Shown: positions 33,318-45,167 of the stretch, piece by piece
Numbering within the stretch: the first letter of the stretch is position 1
Layout of the letters: each line of letters starts with the position of its first letter
NCBI GenBank assembly: GCA_030762935.1
Contig: CM060899.1
Span: 64,468,501-64,532,500, forward strand
Length of the DNA: 64,000 nt
Source of the DNA: Hymenopus coronatus
Lineage: Eukaryota; Arthropoda; Insecta; Mantodea; Hymenopodidae
Direction: 5' to 3'
Program-made: the position numbers and the translations under genes
Notes under the pieces: generated by a model
Databases searched by the model: none
What the model was told of the DNA's origin: nothing
The model's input: the letters and a program-made list of their open reading frames with translations, nothing else

Positions 33318-34030
33318 TTTTTACTTTCTCTACGCGTACTATGTACATAGTGTATAGAGAAGGTATTGCACTCCACCCAAAACCTGGATACCGAGATTTC
33401 AACGGAAATATATGTTTTAGGGCCCCCTTTATCTTAAAAAAAAAGCATTTTCTGAAAAAGGTAAGTGTGGGTGTCCGTGTGTCTGTGAACATGATAACTC
33501 TAAAACGAAAAGTCCGTAAAATACCAAACTTGGTATTTAAGTTTAATATTTTCCAGGGATGCGACACAAAGGTTTTGGGAAAAATCCCCCCTTCCCCAGC
33601 CTCTGAAGAGTACTTTATTCTGGATGAATTTTACGGAATTTTGAGTAACTGCTAAACCGTAAGAGATGGACAAAGCTTACTACACGAAAAATGTAGAGCA
33701 CGTTAAAGCGCACCTTTTATGTTATATACATTCTTTTCGTGGAGTTCATGCTTTGAAAAACTTAAACTTATACTTTTCTCATACAGGAATTTGTCAATTG
33801 TTGTTCATACAAACAAAGGAACTTCAGTCACATAGCAACCAGCTTTTGAATAGTACTTTAACCTATGGCAGTCACTTATTTCACTTCTACTTACAAGGAA
33901 GCAAGTAATAAGACTATTTCTGCTATTTTTTTCTGATTAGCATGAAGTAAATAGAAGTATTAGTTTTTTAAGAATAATTTGTTGCAGAGGTGTAGAGAAA
34001 GTCATATGAATGGAATAATTCAGATTTTTT
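33318..34030 (-). mobile_element. HINE-x with ~150-bp internal deletion
   Basis: Passes from ATCCCCCCTTCCCCAG to CCTCTGAAGAGTACTTTATT. Ends CATATGAATGGAATAATTC. Confidence 0.93.
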
Positions 34031-34617
34031 TAATATAGTTATACTATTAATTTTCCTCGCCCTCAAGCAAGGTCCTTATTGTATTCTGGCCCTCATAACA
34101 TTACTAATTGGCCATCACTGGTCGACGGGTCCCTTGATTGCCCTCTATGGCGGTTCCAGCATAGGGACGGGTCATCAGGCTTGGTAACATTAGGGACTTC
34201 CGCGCGTCTCAGGACTTCCGTTCTTAAAGTTTCCTCACTTCACTCCTTCCCGCTGGGGTAGGAGCCACAAAAGGTCTGTGTACGTCGTAGTGCGCGAGTC
34301 GTCCTAAGTTGTCTACCGTTTACCCTTTACAATACCTATCCATTACTTGTCTGAAGAAGGAATGCAGACGGCCACATGTGGAAGCTTGCGGAGACAAAAA
34401 CAGATAAGCGGTATTACGTCATCACTCCCGGTGCATTTCCTGTAAAGTTCTGCAATACTGGAATGGCAGTTGAGTCTCTTAGAATGGACGGGTTCGAATC
34501 AAGCCAAAGTGCAAACACCGCCACGCGTAGACATACGCTCACAAAGTAGAAAATTAATATTCATTAGTGATAAGGAAAGCAGCAAGTTTAACCTGTTGTG
34601 GATCGTCTAGTTTAATC
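34031..34617. other. Unassigned, GC-richer; possible tRNA-like piece near 34465
   Basis: TGGCAGTTGAGT followed by GGGTTCGAATC could be A and B boxes of another SINE, but they are close together and unsupported by a second copy. No coding frame is convincing. Confidence 0.3.
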
Positions 34618-35158
34618 CTGTTTACGTACGCTGTGCTGATGTTTTGATGGTCAGGCTATACTGTATTATATTCCAGCTTCTCTGACTGCTCTAATCCGTG
34701 CCATGCTACACCAGCGACCTCCCCAAACAACTGCAATCTTTCGCCAGACAGGTAATATCTATTGCTGTTTATGTACGCTGTGCTGATGTTTTGATGGTCT
34801 GGCTGTACTGCACTATATTCCAGCCTTCTCTGGCTGTGTCGTGCTAAACCAGCGACTTCCCCAAACAACTGCATTCTTTCGTCAGACAGGTAGTATTTAT
34901 CCCTGTTTATGTACGCTGTGCTGATGTTTTGATTGTCAGACCGTACTGCACTATATTCCAGCCTTCTCTGGCCGTGTCATGCTACACCAGCGTACTCCCC
35001 AACTGCATTCTCTCTTCAGACAGGTGGTATTTATCCCTGTTTATGTACGCTGTGCTGATATTTTGATTGTCAGACCGTACTGCACTATATTCCAGCCTTC
35101 TCTGGCCGTGTCATGCTACACCAGCGTACTCCCCAACTGCATTCTTTCGTCAGACAGG
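34618..35158. repeat. Minisatellite, four units of 147/138/134/122 bp
   Basis: Each unit starts CTGTTTAYGTACGCTGTGCT (34618, 34765, 34903, 35037) and contains ATATTCCAGCYTTCTCTG and CTTTCGTCAGACAGG. Units 3 and 4 are the most alike; unit 1 is the most diverged. The last is cut at CAGACAGG. Confidence 0.95.
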
Positions 35159-35540
35159 ATGTACATGCTATGTAAATGCTAGAGAACGTAACTGGAGAAG
35201 ATTTGTTTAATTTTGTAGCATATTGGATATCTCGCTATCTGCATTTTTGTTTTTAATCAAAGCCCCGTTTCGCTTCTGCTGCTGCGCTCAAAGAAACGGC
35301 AAAGAATACGAGTTTTCAAAAGAAGACATCTGTTTGGAAACTTTGACATAGAAGAAGCGAAAGTTTTCGTGACGGGATATGAAATATGGCAACAGCAGTC
35401 TAATAGAGTCCAAACATGTCGCGTATACACACCGAACGTTATATAATGCCTGCGATGCTTCTTTTGCAATATATCATTTCCCTATTACACGGGGCAGAAG
35501 GGAGGAGTTATTGACTTGGTGTCTTAAAGGGGCCGTCACC
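35159..35540. other. Unassigned, with 78-codon ORF
   Basis: A plus-strand ORF from 35379 runs into the duplication. It matches nothing I know and has no coding support. Confidence 0.35.
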
Positions 35541-36109
35541 GAGGGCATCCAACTTGCTACTTATTGTAAAATTAGCTTCGTTATAAATCACTCTTTAGTT
35601 GACATCGTTCCATGATTTTGTTTATTCCCTACTTCTGATGTCAAGTTCTCAGAACAAACTCAAGACTGAAGATGATGTGCTCCATTCACATGACTTTCTC
35701 TACATGTCTGTAACAACTTATTGTTAGAAAGATTATGCTTCTATTTACGTCATGCTAATCGAGAAAAAATTACTAGAAATAGTCTTATTACTTGCTTCCT
35801 TGTAAGTAGAAGCGAAATAAGGGAGTAACATAGGCTAAAGTGACAGTCAAAAGCTGGTTGCTATGTGACTGAAGTTCCTTTGTTTGTATGGGCAGGAGTT
35901 GACAAATTCCTGTATGAGAAAAGTATAATTTTTTTTCAAATCTGAAACCATAAACAAGGAATATCTCAAAGACTGTCAACTCCACATAAATTTTGTTTCA
36001 AAGTGCTCTACATTTTTTGTGTGGTAAGTTTTTGTCCATCTCTTACGGTTTAGCAGTTATGCAAAATTCCGTAAAATTGATCAGTAATATACCAGTCTTC
36101 AGAGGCTAT
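35541..36109. repeat. 569-bp tandem duplication, copy 1
   Basis: Spans ~130 bases of non-HINE sequence plus the first ~440 bases of a HINE-x. I see no difference from copy 2 on reading through. Confidence 0.95.
35671..36109 (+). mobile_element. HINE-x 5' half, cut by the duplication boundary
   Basis: GATGATGTGCTCCATTCACA to CTTCAGAGGCTAT, then the second unit begins (GAGGGCATCC). Confidence 0.95.
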
Positions 36110-36678
36110 GAGGGCATCCAACTTGCTACTTATTGTAAAATTAGCTTCGTTATAAATCACTCTTTAGTTGACATCGTTCCATGATTTTGTTTATTCCCTA
36201 CTTCTGATGTCAAGTTCTCAGAACAAACTCAAGACTGAAGATGATGTGCTCCATTCACATGACTTTCTCTACATGTCTGTAACAACTTATTGTTAGAAAG
36301 ATTATGCTTCTATTTACGTCATGCTAATCGAGAAAAAATTACTAGAAATAGTCTTATTACTTGCTTCCTTGTAAGTAGAAGCGAAATAAGGGAGTAACAT
36401 AGGCTAAAGTGACAGTCAAAAGCTGGTTGCTATGTGACTGAAGTTCCTTTGTTTGTATGGGCAGGAGTTGACAAATTCCTGTATGAGAAAAGTATAATTT
36501 TTTTTCAAATCTGAAACCATAAACAAGGAATATCTCAAAGACTGTCAACTCCACATAAATTTTGTTTCAAAGTGCTCTACATTTTTTGTGTGGTAAGTTT
36601 TTGTCCATCTCTTACGGTTTAGCAGTTATGCAAAATTCCGTAAAATTGATCAGTAATATACCAGTCTTCAGAGGCTAT
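36110..36678. repeat. 569-bp tandem duplication, copy 2
   Basis: GAGGGCATCC at 36110 repeats 35541; GAGGCTAT at 36671 repeats 36102. The HINE-x continues normally past the end, so this copy holds the original right junction. Confidence 0.95.
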
Positions 36679-37932
36679 TCCCAGAAATTTCAAGATATAC
36701 GTTTTATTTGTCAGGTAAATATCTTTAATACACGGTAATTTAATCAAAACCGTTAGAGGCATTTTTGAGAAAATCAACACTTACGAAATTTTTTCCAAGT
36801 AAAAGGTTGTTTGGGATAGGTGAATTTTCTTGAAAATCTTCGTGTCGTATCCTCGGAAGACAACAAACTTAAAATACCAAGTTTGGTATTTAACGGTCTT
36901 TTCGTTTTTGAGCTATGCTGTCCACAGACACAAATACGGACTTTTTTATTTTCTCTATACGTACTATGTACATAGTGTATAGAGAATGTATTGCACTCCA
37001 CCAAAAAATTCGATACCGAGATTTCACCGGAAATATATGTTTTAGGGTCCCCTGTATCAAAAAAAAAAGAAAGTATTTTCAGAAAAAAGTCCATGTGCCT
37101 GTGAATACGATAATTCAAAAACGAAAACTCGGTAAAATACCAAACTTGCAAATATAGTTTAGTATCTTACAGGAATGCGACACGAAGATTTTGAGAAAAA
37201 TCCCCCCAGCCCAAACTACCCTTTACATGGAACTTTTTCGAAAATTTTGATTTTCTAAAAAAAATGGCTCTAATGATTTTGTTTAAAATATCATATATTA
37301 AAGATATTTACCTGATAAATAAAATGTATATTTTGAATTTTCTGGGAATAGCCTCTGAAGATTACTTCATTCTGGATGAATTTTGCAGAACTACTAAATC
37401 ATAAGAGATTGACAAAAACTTAACACACAAAAAATGTAGAGCACGTTAAAACACACAATTTATACTATATACAGTTTTTTCGTGGAGTTGATCGTTTTCG
37501 AGATATTCCTTTTTCTTGGTTTCAGCTTTGAAAAACTTATATACTTTTCTCATACAGGAATTTGTCAACTCCTGTCCATACAAACAAACGAACATCAGTC
37601 ACATAGCAACCAGCTTTTGGCTTACCCTTTAACCTATGGTACTCTCTTATTTCGCTTCTACTTACAATGAAGCAAGAAATAAGACTATTTCTGCAAATTT
37701 TTCTCGATTAGCATGAGATAAATAAATGATACATTTAGTAGCAATAATTTGTTACAGAGATATAGAGAGAGTCACGTGAATGGAACACATCAGAATTTTC
37801 CAAAATGCTTTGTCTTTGGATTCAGTGGGACCCAAAGCATATTTCTGGTGAAATCCCGGTATTGAATTTTTGGGTGGAATAAAATACCTCATCTTTACAT
37901 ATGTACGTAATAAGCGTAGATAAAGTAAAAAA
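36240..37932 (+). mobile_element. HINE-x host copy split by another HINE-x
   Basis: The body runs 36240-36946 (…ACAAATACGGACTTTTTT) and resumes at 37798 (CCAAAATGCTTTGTCTTTGG) with the 3' module and a decayed hairpin. The join restores the normal order, so the 851-bp copy between was inserted at the T-run. Confidence 0.9.
36947..37797 (-). mobile_element. HINE-x full copy nested in another HINE-x
   Basis: TTTCTCTATACGTACTATGT hairpin to CACGTGAATGGAACACATC, complete at both ends, sitting in the host's T-run. It gives a direct view of the element ends. Confidence 0.93.
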
Positions 37933-38089
37933 GAAAAACCAGAATTTAACAGTCTCTCTGCATTCTTTAGGATGTTTGTCTTCAGCTTAGAGACTCACAG
38001 CCGGCTCGGCCAGGTTTGTGCTTAAAAATACACAGAAGTGCTGTTTAAACCGCTTTGGTATTAAAAAATCAGCAAAATCCATTCAGAAT
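37933..38089. other. Unassigned
   Basis: Short stretch seen once. Confidence 0.35.
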
Positions 38090-38602
38090 TTTCAAAAAAA
38101 TCCCCCCAATCTCACATGCTTTTCGAAAATTTTGATTTTCTCTAAAATGTCTAACGATTTTAATTAAAATACATTACTTAGAATTAATTTTTATGGCAAA
38201 CGAATGTATATCTTGAATATTATGGTAATAGCCTCTGAAGACATCTTTATTCAGGATGAATTTTGCCTAACTGGTAAACCGTAAGATATAGACCAAAACT
38301 TACTTCACAAAAAATGTAAAACTCGTTAAAATACACTACTTATGTTATGTATATATTTTTCGTGGAGTTGATCGTTTTTGAGATATTTCTTGTTATTGGT
38401 TTTAGATTTAAAATACTTAAACTTTTCTCATACGGGAATTTGTCAACTTCGGTCAATACAAACAAAGGAACTGTAATCACATAGCGACCATATTTTAAAA
38501 GATTTGCGTGTCGCTTTAACCTAAGGTACTCCCTTATTTCCCTTCTACTTACAAGTAAGCAAGTAATGAGACCATTTTTATTGTGAATTTTGCTGCTAAT
38601 AT
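38090..38602 (-). mobile_element. HINE-x body, both ends missing
   Basis: TTTTCAAAAAAATCCCCCCA to CCATTTTTATTGTGAATTTT. Confidence 0.88.
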
Positions 38603-38603
38603 T

Positions 38604-38700
38604 TCCTTCGTTATAAATCACTCTTTACTTAAACGGCGCTCCGTACTTCTGTTTATTCGCTTCTTCTGATGCAAAGTTCCCACAAATAATTAAAGACTAT
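38604..38700 (+). repeat. Diverged third copy of the 35573-35670 segment
   Basis: TTCGTTATAAATCACTCTTT is shared, then ~75% similarity to the start of the duplicated unit. Again a HINE-x 5' end follows directly. Confidence 0.85.
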
Positions 38701-38707
38701 AGACAAA

Positions 38708-39473
38708 GAAAATCTGACGTGTTTCATTCATAAACTTCCTCTACATCTCTGTAACAAATCGTTGTTAAAAAGCTTAAGCTTCTATTTACTTCATGCTAAC
38801 CGAGAACAAATTAGCAGAAATAGTCTTATTACTTGCTTCCTTGTAAGTGGCGACACGAGTTGACAGATTTCTGTTTGAGAAAAGTTTTTAGAGCTGAAAT
38901 CAATAACAAGGAATATCTCAAAATCTATCAACTCCACGAAAAAATGCAAATAACATAAACTGTGTGTTTTTACGTGCTCTACAATTTTTGTCTATTAAGT
39001 TTTTGTCCATCTCTTACGGTTTACCAGTCTTTTAAAATTCCGTAAAATTCAACCAGAGTATAGTAGTCTTCAGTGGCTGTTCCCATAAAATTCAAAATAT
39101 AAATTTATTTGTTATGTAAACGTCCTTAATATTTTAATTAAAATCGTTTGAGCCGTTTTTGAGAAAATCAAATTTTTCGAAATTTTTTCCATGTAAAGGG
39201 TAGTTGAAAGTGGGAGGATTTTCTTGAAAATCTTCGTGTCGCATCCTTGGAAGACACCTAATTTAAGTACCAAGTTTGTATTTTACAGTCCTTTCGTTTT
39301 TGAGCTATACTGCTCACCGACACACACAGACATTTTTCTAAAAATGCTGTGTTTAGATTCAGGGAGTATCAAAACACATATTTCCAGTATAAAATCTCGG
39401 TATCGAATTTTTTGGTGCATTACAATACCTTCTGTATACACTATGTACATAATACCGGTAGAGAAAGTAAAAA
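38708..39473 (+). mobile_element. HINE-x full copy, small deletion
   Basis: TCTGACGTGTTTCATTCATA to CCGGTAGAGAAAGTAAAA. CTTGTAAGTGGCGACACGAG marks a ~90-bp deletion. Confidence 0.92.
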
Positions 39474-39624
39474 GGTAATTTTGTTGCAAAAAAACACCCA
39501 ATTTTAAACTGTACACCTGCACAGACTTAATCCCGTAGGACAACACATGTTCGCACGCCATTTTTAACGCACTGCCTCCTTTAAGTTAGTACACACCATC
39601 CAGGTACACTCAAAGACAATAAAA
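39474..39624. other. Unassigned
   Basis: Short stretch, nothing recognisable. Confidence 0.3.
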
Positions 39625-39753
39625 ATTTGATGTGCTCCATTCACATGGTTATATCTCTGTAATTAATTGTCAGAAAGCTTATGTATCTATTTTGGGTGCA
39701 TTACAATACTTTCTCTATCCACTATGAACATAGTACGTGTCGAGAAAGTAAAA
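39625..39753 (+). mobile_element. Minimal HINE-x derivative, 129 bp
   Basis: TTTGATGTGCTCCATTCACA, ~45 more bases of 5' region, then GGGTGCATTACAATACTTTC and a hairpin ending GTCGAGAAAGTAAAA. Only the two ends survive. Confidence 0.92.
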
Positions 39754-40352
39754 AGTTAGTGCCTTAAAACATTGATACCATCATTCAGAATAACTCGAAA
39801 ATGGTTAGCTCTATAAAAAAGTGTCTATAACAATAATTGTGTGTATTAATGAGATCTAATTTTTTCTATAGTAAGTTTCTGTCTATCTCTCACGGTTTGA
39901 CCGTTATAACAAAGTCATCCAGAATAAACAGGTCTTCACAGGCCATTCTCAGAAAATCTAAGATATGCATTTCATTTGTCATCAAAATATCTTAAACATA
40001 AGGTATTTTAATCAAAATCGTTATGGTATTCAAAATTTTCGAAAAAAGTTCCATGTAAAATGTGGTTGGAGGTGGGGGATTTTCTTGAAAATCTTCGTGT
40101 CGTATCTTTGGAAGACAAATGTCAAGTTTGGTATTTAACCACTTTTCGTATTTGAGCTATGCCGTCCACAGACTTACGCACGCACGCAGCAACACACGCG
40201 AATATGTCTCTAAAAATGCTTTTTTTTGGATTCTGGGGGTCACAAAACATGTATTTCCGATGAAATCTCGACATCGAATTTTTGGGTGGAATACAATGTC
40301 TCCTCTATACACTACGTACATTGTACGTACATACTAGGCTAGAGAAAGTTAA
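39754..40352 (+). mobile_element. HINE-x, 5'-truncated, B-like hairpin
   Basis: ATAACTCGAAAATGGTTAGC to GGCTAGAGAAAGTTAAAA. The body matches subtype B. Confidence 0.9.
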
Positions 40353-41137
40353 AATCTGACATGTTCCATTCACATGACTTTCTCTACATCTCTGTAACAA
40401 ATAACTGTTTTACTTGCTTCCTTGTAAGTAAAAGCGAAATAAGGGAATACCACAGGTTAAAGTGATAGTCAAAAGTCGGTTCCTATGTGACCGAAGTTCC
40501 TTTGTTTGTGTGGATAGGAGTTTACCAATTTCTGTATGAGGAAGGTATAAGTTTTTCTAAGATGAAACCAAAAACAAGGAATGCCTCAAAAACTATCAAC
40601 TCCACGAAAAATGTGTATATAACATAAATTGTGTGCTTTAATGTGCTCTACAATGTTTGTGGCGTAAGCTCTTGTCTATCTCTTACAGTTTACCAGCTAT
40701 ACACAATTCCGTAAAATTCATCCAGAATAAAGTAGTCTTCAGAGGATATTCCCAGAAAATTCAAGATATACATTTTATTTGTCAGGTATATATCTTTAAT
40801 ATACGGTATTTTAATCAATATCGTTAGAGCCGTTTTTCAGAAAATCAAAGTTTTCGAAAAAATTTTCATGTAAAGGGTAGTTGGGGGTGGGAGGATTTTC
40901 TTGATTCCTTGGAAGACACAAGTTAACGGTCGTTTCGTTTTTGAGCTATGGTATCTACAGATATACGCACAGACAGACACACACAAACACACGGATCTTT
41001 TTCTGAAAATGCTTTTTTTGGATTCAGGGGGTCCTAAAACATGTATTTCCGGTGAAATCTCGGTATCGAATTTTTGGGTGGAATACAATACTTCCGCTAT
41101 ACACTATGTACATAGTACGTATAGAGAAAGTAAAAAT
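40353..41137 (+). mobile_element. HINE-x full copy with small deletions
   Basis: TCTGACATGTTCCATTCACA to CGTATAGAGAAAGTAAAA; the palindrome region is deleted near 40915. Confidence 0.94.
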
Positions 41138-41249
41138 GCTTTCTTTTTTGGACTTAGCAGGCTTCAAAACATATATTTGCGGCGAAATCTCTAAGTCTTC
41201 TCTATCCACTATGTACATACATTGTACTTATGGGGCTAGAGAAAGGAAG
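41138..41249 (+). repeat. HINE-x solo 3' module, subtype B hairpin
   Basis: TTTGGACTTAGCAGGCTTCA to TTATGGGGCTAGAGAAAGG. Confidence 0.9.
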
Positions 41250-41512
41250 GATGGCTACTAGATAGCGTAAGCAGATAAACGAAGAAATCTCCCCTTTAGG
41301 GCTGTAATCAGGATGTCTTTTCACGCTGTGTTTGGAACTGCTGGTAAGGAAAGAGGCGCCTTTCTGAGTCGCCATAAATTTCCATTAGAGGGCGCATCCT
41401 GCCGGCCAACACTTCTCTAACTCATCTCGCATTCAGCAGCCGTTCCTGGGCCCCCAACCCCATCAACTTTCACAAACAAAAAGGAGAAACCCCAGACCCT
41501 AGTATGTACTTA
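41250..41512. other. Unassigned, GC-richer
   Basis: Seen once; contains GAAAGAGGCGCCTTTC, a 16-bp palindrome. No gene. Confidence 0.35.
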
Positions 41513-41818
41513 GTTTAAGCTGGCCGGTATTTTGCTTAGAACACCAATCTACGCAAGTGGATTTACCACAAACCTTCCGGTTCGCGGTGGTGTTTCTCTG
41601 AATACACACGCACGCTACCAAAACAGGAATTTCATTACGCTAAACTTACCACATTTTAAAGTTAAATGTAGCCATCAAAATTAAACTTGGTAATCCTAAT
41701 TTCGATTTCACAAATTTCCGCAATGGGTAACATTATTATAGTCTTTACTGATACGTAACACTAACATTTCGAACAGCACCTGCAGAAAAGGAACAGCGAA
41801 GTTCCGCTTGTCCGAGTT
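41513..41818. repeat. ~306-bp dispersed segment, copy 1
   Basis: Starts AAGCTGGCCGGTATTTTGCT. Ends with CAGCGAAGTTCCGCTTGTCC. Confidence 0.95.
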
Positions 41819-41823
41819 TGTCC

Positions 41824-42467
41824 TTTCCATTCACATGACTTCCTTTACACTTCTTTAACTTATGCTTCTATTTACTACATGCTAATCAAGAAAAAAATTA
41901 ACAGAAATACTCTTATAATTCCTAAAACTAGAAGCGAAATAAGGGAGTACTTTAGGTTAAAGTGATGCTCAAAAGCTGGTTGCTATGTCACTGAAGTTCC
42001 TTTGTTTGTACGGACAGGAGTTGACAATATTGTTTTAAAGCTGAAACCAATAACAAGGAATATCTCAAAAACGCTCAACTCGTCGAAAAAAGTGTATATA
42101 ACATAAATTGTGTGTTTTAAGGTGCTCTACAGCTTTTGTATTGTAAGATTTTGTCAATCTCTTACGTTTACCAGTTATGCACAATTCCGTAAACTTCATC
42201 CAGAGTAAAGTAGTCTTCAGAGGCTATTCCCAGATAATGTATGATATACATTTTATTTTTCAGGTAAATATGTTTAATAGACGATATTTTAATCAAAATC
42301 ATTACAGATATTTTTGGAGAAAATAAACATTTTCGATTTTTTTTCCCATGTAAAGAATAGTTGAAGTCGGAGGGATTTTCTTGACACCATACTTAAATAC
42401 CAAGTTTGGCATTTAACGGTCTTTTCTTTTTTGAGTTATGCTGACCACAGTCACACACATGGACATT
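41824..42467 (+). mobile_element. HINE-x, first bases and 3' module missing
   Basis: CTTTCCATTCACATGACTTC to CACACACATGGACAT, cut by copy 2 of the 306-bp segment. Confidence 0.9.
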
Positions 42468-42775
42468 AAGCTGGCCGATATTTTGCTTAGAACACCAATC
42501 TACGCAAGTGTTTTTAACACAAACCTTCCGGTTGGCGGTGGTGTTTCTCTGAATACACTTGCACGCTACCAAAACAGGAATTTCATTACGCTAAACTTAC
42601 CACATTTTAAAGTTAAATGCAGCGAACAAAATTAAAGTTGGTAATCCTAATTTTGATTTCACAAATTGCCTCAATGGGTAATATTTTTATGCTCTACCAA
42701 TACGAAATACTAACATTTCGAATAGCACCTGCAGAAAAGAAACAGCGAACTTCCGCCTATCCAAGCAACATCTAC
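42468..42775. repeat. ~306-bp dispersed segment, copy 2
   Basis: AAGCTGGCCGATATTTTGCT onward, about 90% identical to 41513-41818, offset ~954. Both copies are followed by a HINE-x 5' end, but by different subtypes. Confidence 0.95.
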
Positions 42776-42825
42776 CATACATAAAAAAACATACCCAAAA
42801 CAAACCGGGAGTCTTCTAGAAAAAA

Positions 42826-43072
42826 AATCCGATGTGTTCACATGACTTTCTCTAGGTACTCTACAAAGAAATTTCTTACAAAAGATAATTCTTCTTTCAA
42901 CACCACGCTAATCAAGACACACATTAACAGAATGTTATTACTTAGTTCCTTATAAGTAGAATGAAACTAAGGGAATGCACTAGGCTAAAGTGATAGTCAC
43001 ATATTTTAGAAGCTGTCATGTGATTGTCATTGCAAATCGCTTCTTTGCTTGGCCAGGAGAAGAACAAAAGAA
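42826..43072 (+). mobile_element. HINE-x subtype B, 5' part
   Basis: TCCGATGTGTTCACATGACT with ACTTTCTCTAGGTAC, and GCTTGGCCAGGAGAAGAACA; truncated by the next copy. Confidence 0.88.
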
Positions 43073-43892
43073 AATCTGATGTGTTCCATTCACATAACTT
43101 TCTCTACATCTCTGCAACAAATTATTTTATTTAATTCTTCTAATGTAGCAAAAATTAGCAGATATAGTCTTATTATTTGCTTCCTTGTTAGTAGAAGCGA
43201 AATAAGGGGCTACCATAGATTAAAGTGATAAACAAAAGCTGGTTGCTCTACGACTGAAGTTCCTTTGTTTGTATGGACACGAGTTCACATAGTCCTGTAT
43301 GAGAAAAGTATACGTTTTTATAGCTGAAACCAAAAAACAAGGAATACCTCAAAAACGATCAACTCCACGAAAAAAATGTATACATATAACATAAACTGTA
43401 TGTTTTAAGGTGCTCTACATTTGTTGTGTGGTAAGTTTTTGTCCATCTCTTACGGTTTAGCAGTTATGCAAAATTCCGTGAAATTGACCCAGTAGTCTTC
43501 AGAGGCTACTCCCAGAAAGTTCAAGATATATGTTTTATTTGTCAGGTAAATATCTTTAATATACGAAGTTTTAGTCAAAATCTTTAGAGCCATTTTTGAG
43601 AAAATCAAAGTTTTCGAAAAAAATTCCATTTAAAGGGTAATCAGGGGTGTGGGGATTTTTCTCAAAATCTTCGTGTTGCATCCCTGGAAGATACTAAACT
43701 TAAATACCAACTTTGGTATTTTACCAACTTTTCGTTTTTGATCTATCGTGTTCAAAGACATTTTTCTGAAAATGCTTTTTTTAGGTGACCCTAAAACATA
43801 TATTTCCGTGAAATCTCGGTATCGGCTTTTTGGGTGGAGTGCAACACATTCTCTATACATAATGTACATAGTATGAGTAAAGAAAGTAAAAA
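43073..43892 (+). mobile_element. HINE-x full-length copy
   Basis: TCTGATGTGTTCCATTCACA to GAGTAAAGAAAGTAAAA; the hairpin is damaged. Confidence 0.94.
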
Positions 43893-44077
43893 GTGGTTGC
43901 TACGAGAGTGAAATCTGTGTTGTTTTTTTTCACGTTGTGTTGACAAGTTTCTGTATAAGAAAAGGTTAAGTATTTTTAAAATAAAACCAATGACAATCAA
44001 TATCTCTAAAACGCTCAACTCCACGAAAAAAGAACATAATATCTACATAGCTTGTGTGTTTTAATGTGTCTACGGTT
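43893..44077 (+). repeat. HINE-x subtype-B-like internal fragment
   Basis: AGTGGTTGCTACGAGAGTGA to GTGTGTTTTAATGTGTCTAC. Confidence 0.8.
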
Positions 44078-44945
44078 TTACTTTCTCTAGCCCCGTATGT
44101 ACAACGTACACAGGGATAGAGAAGGTAGTGCCTCCACCAAAAAATTCGATACCGAGATTTCACCGGAAATATATGTTTTAGGGTCCCCTATATTCAGAAA
44201 AAATATTTTCAGAAAAAGGTCCGTGTGTGTGTTTGTGTGTCAGTATGTCCGTGTCTCAAAAACGAAAAGTCGTTAAAATACCAGACTTGGTATTTAAGTT
44301 TAGTATCTTTCAGGGATGTGACACGAATATTTTGAGAAAAATTCCCCCACATCAAACTACCCTTCACATGGAACTTTTTTTTGAAAATTTTGATTTTCTA
44401 AAAAGATGGCTCTAACGATTTTGATTAAAATAGCGTATATTAAAGATATTTACCTGACAAATAAAATGTATATTTTGAATTTTCTGGGAATAGCCTCTGA
44501 AAACTACTTTATTCTGGGTCAATTTTACAGACTTTTGCATAACTGCTAAACCGTAAAAGATGGACAAAAACTTACCAAACAACAAATATAGAGCACTTTA
44601 AAGCACACAATTTATGTTATATACATATTTTTCGTGGAGTTGATTCTTTTTTAGATATTCCTTGTTTTTGGTTTCAGCTATAAAACACATACTTTTCTCA
44701 TACAGGACTTTGTGAACTCGTGTCCATGCAAACAAAGGAACTTCAGTCACATAGCAACCAGCTTTTGACTGTCACTTTAACCTATGGTACTCTCTTATTT
44801 CGCTTCTATTTACAAGGAAGCAAGAAATAAGACTATTTCTGCTATTTTTTTCTAGATTAGCATGAAGTAAATAGAAGTATAAGCTTTTTAAGAATAATTT
44901 ATTGCAGAAAAATAGAGAAAGTCAGGTGAATGGAAAATATCAGAT
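44078..44945 (-). mobile_element. HINE-x mosaic: B hairpin, A-type 5' end
   Basis: Hairpin TCTCTAGCCCCGTATGTACA / CACAGGGATAGAGAAG, but the 5' end reads AATAGAGAAAGTCAGGTGAA without the GCTAG of subtype B. Confidence 0.93.
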
Positions 44946-44954
44946 TTTTCTACT

Positions 44955-45167
44955 ACTAGTCATGCAAAGAAGCGAATTTTAATGGCAACCACATAGCGAT
45001 GGCTTTTGAAAGATTTTCACCGTCGCTTTACCCTGGTGCACTATTCCATTTTTTGCCTTCTACTTTTAAACAAAGGGCTAAGCAATACCATTCCGGGAAG
45101 CTCATTAACAATAATGTTTCACAGAAAAGTGGAGAAAGTCATGTGATTGGAGCACATCAGATTTTCT
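44955..45167 (-). repeat. HINE-x diverged 5' fragment
   Basis: CATAGCGATGGCTTTTGAAA to GTCATGTGATTGGAGCACAT. Confidence 0.85.
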
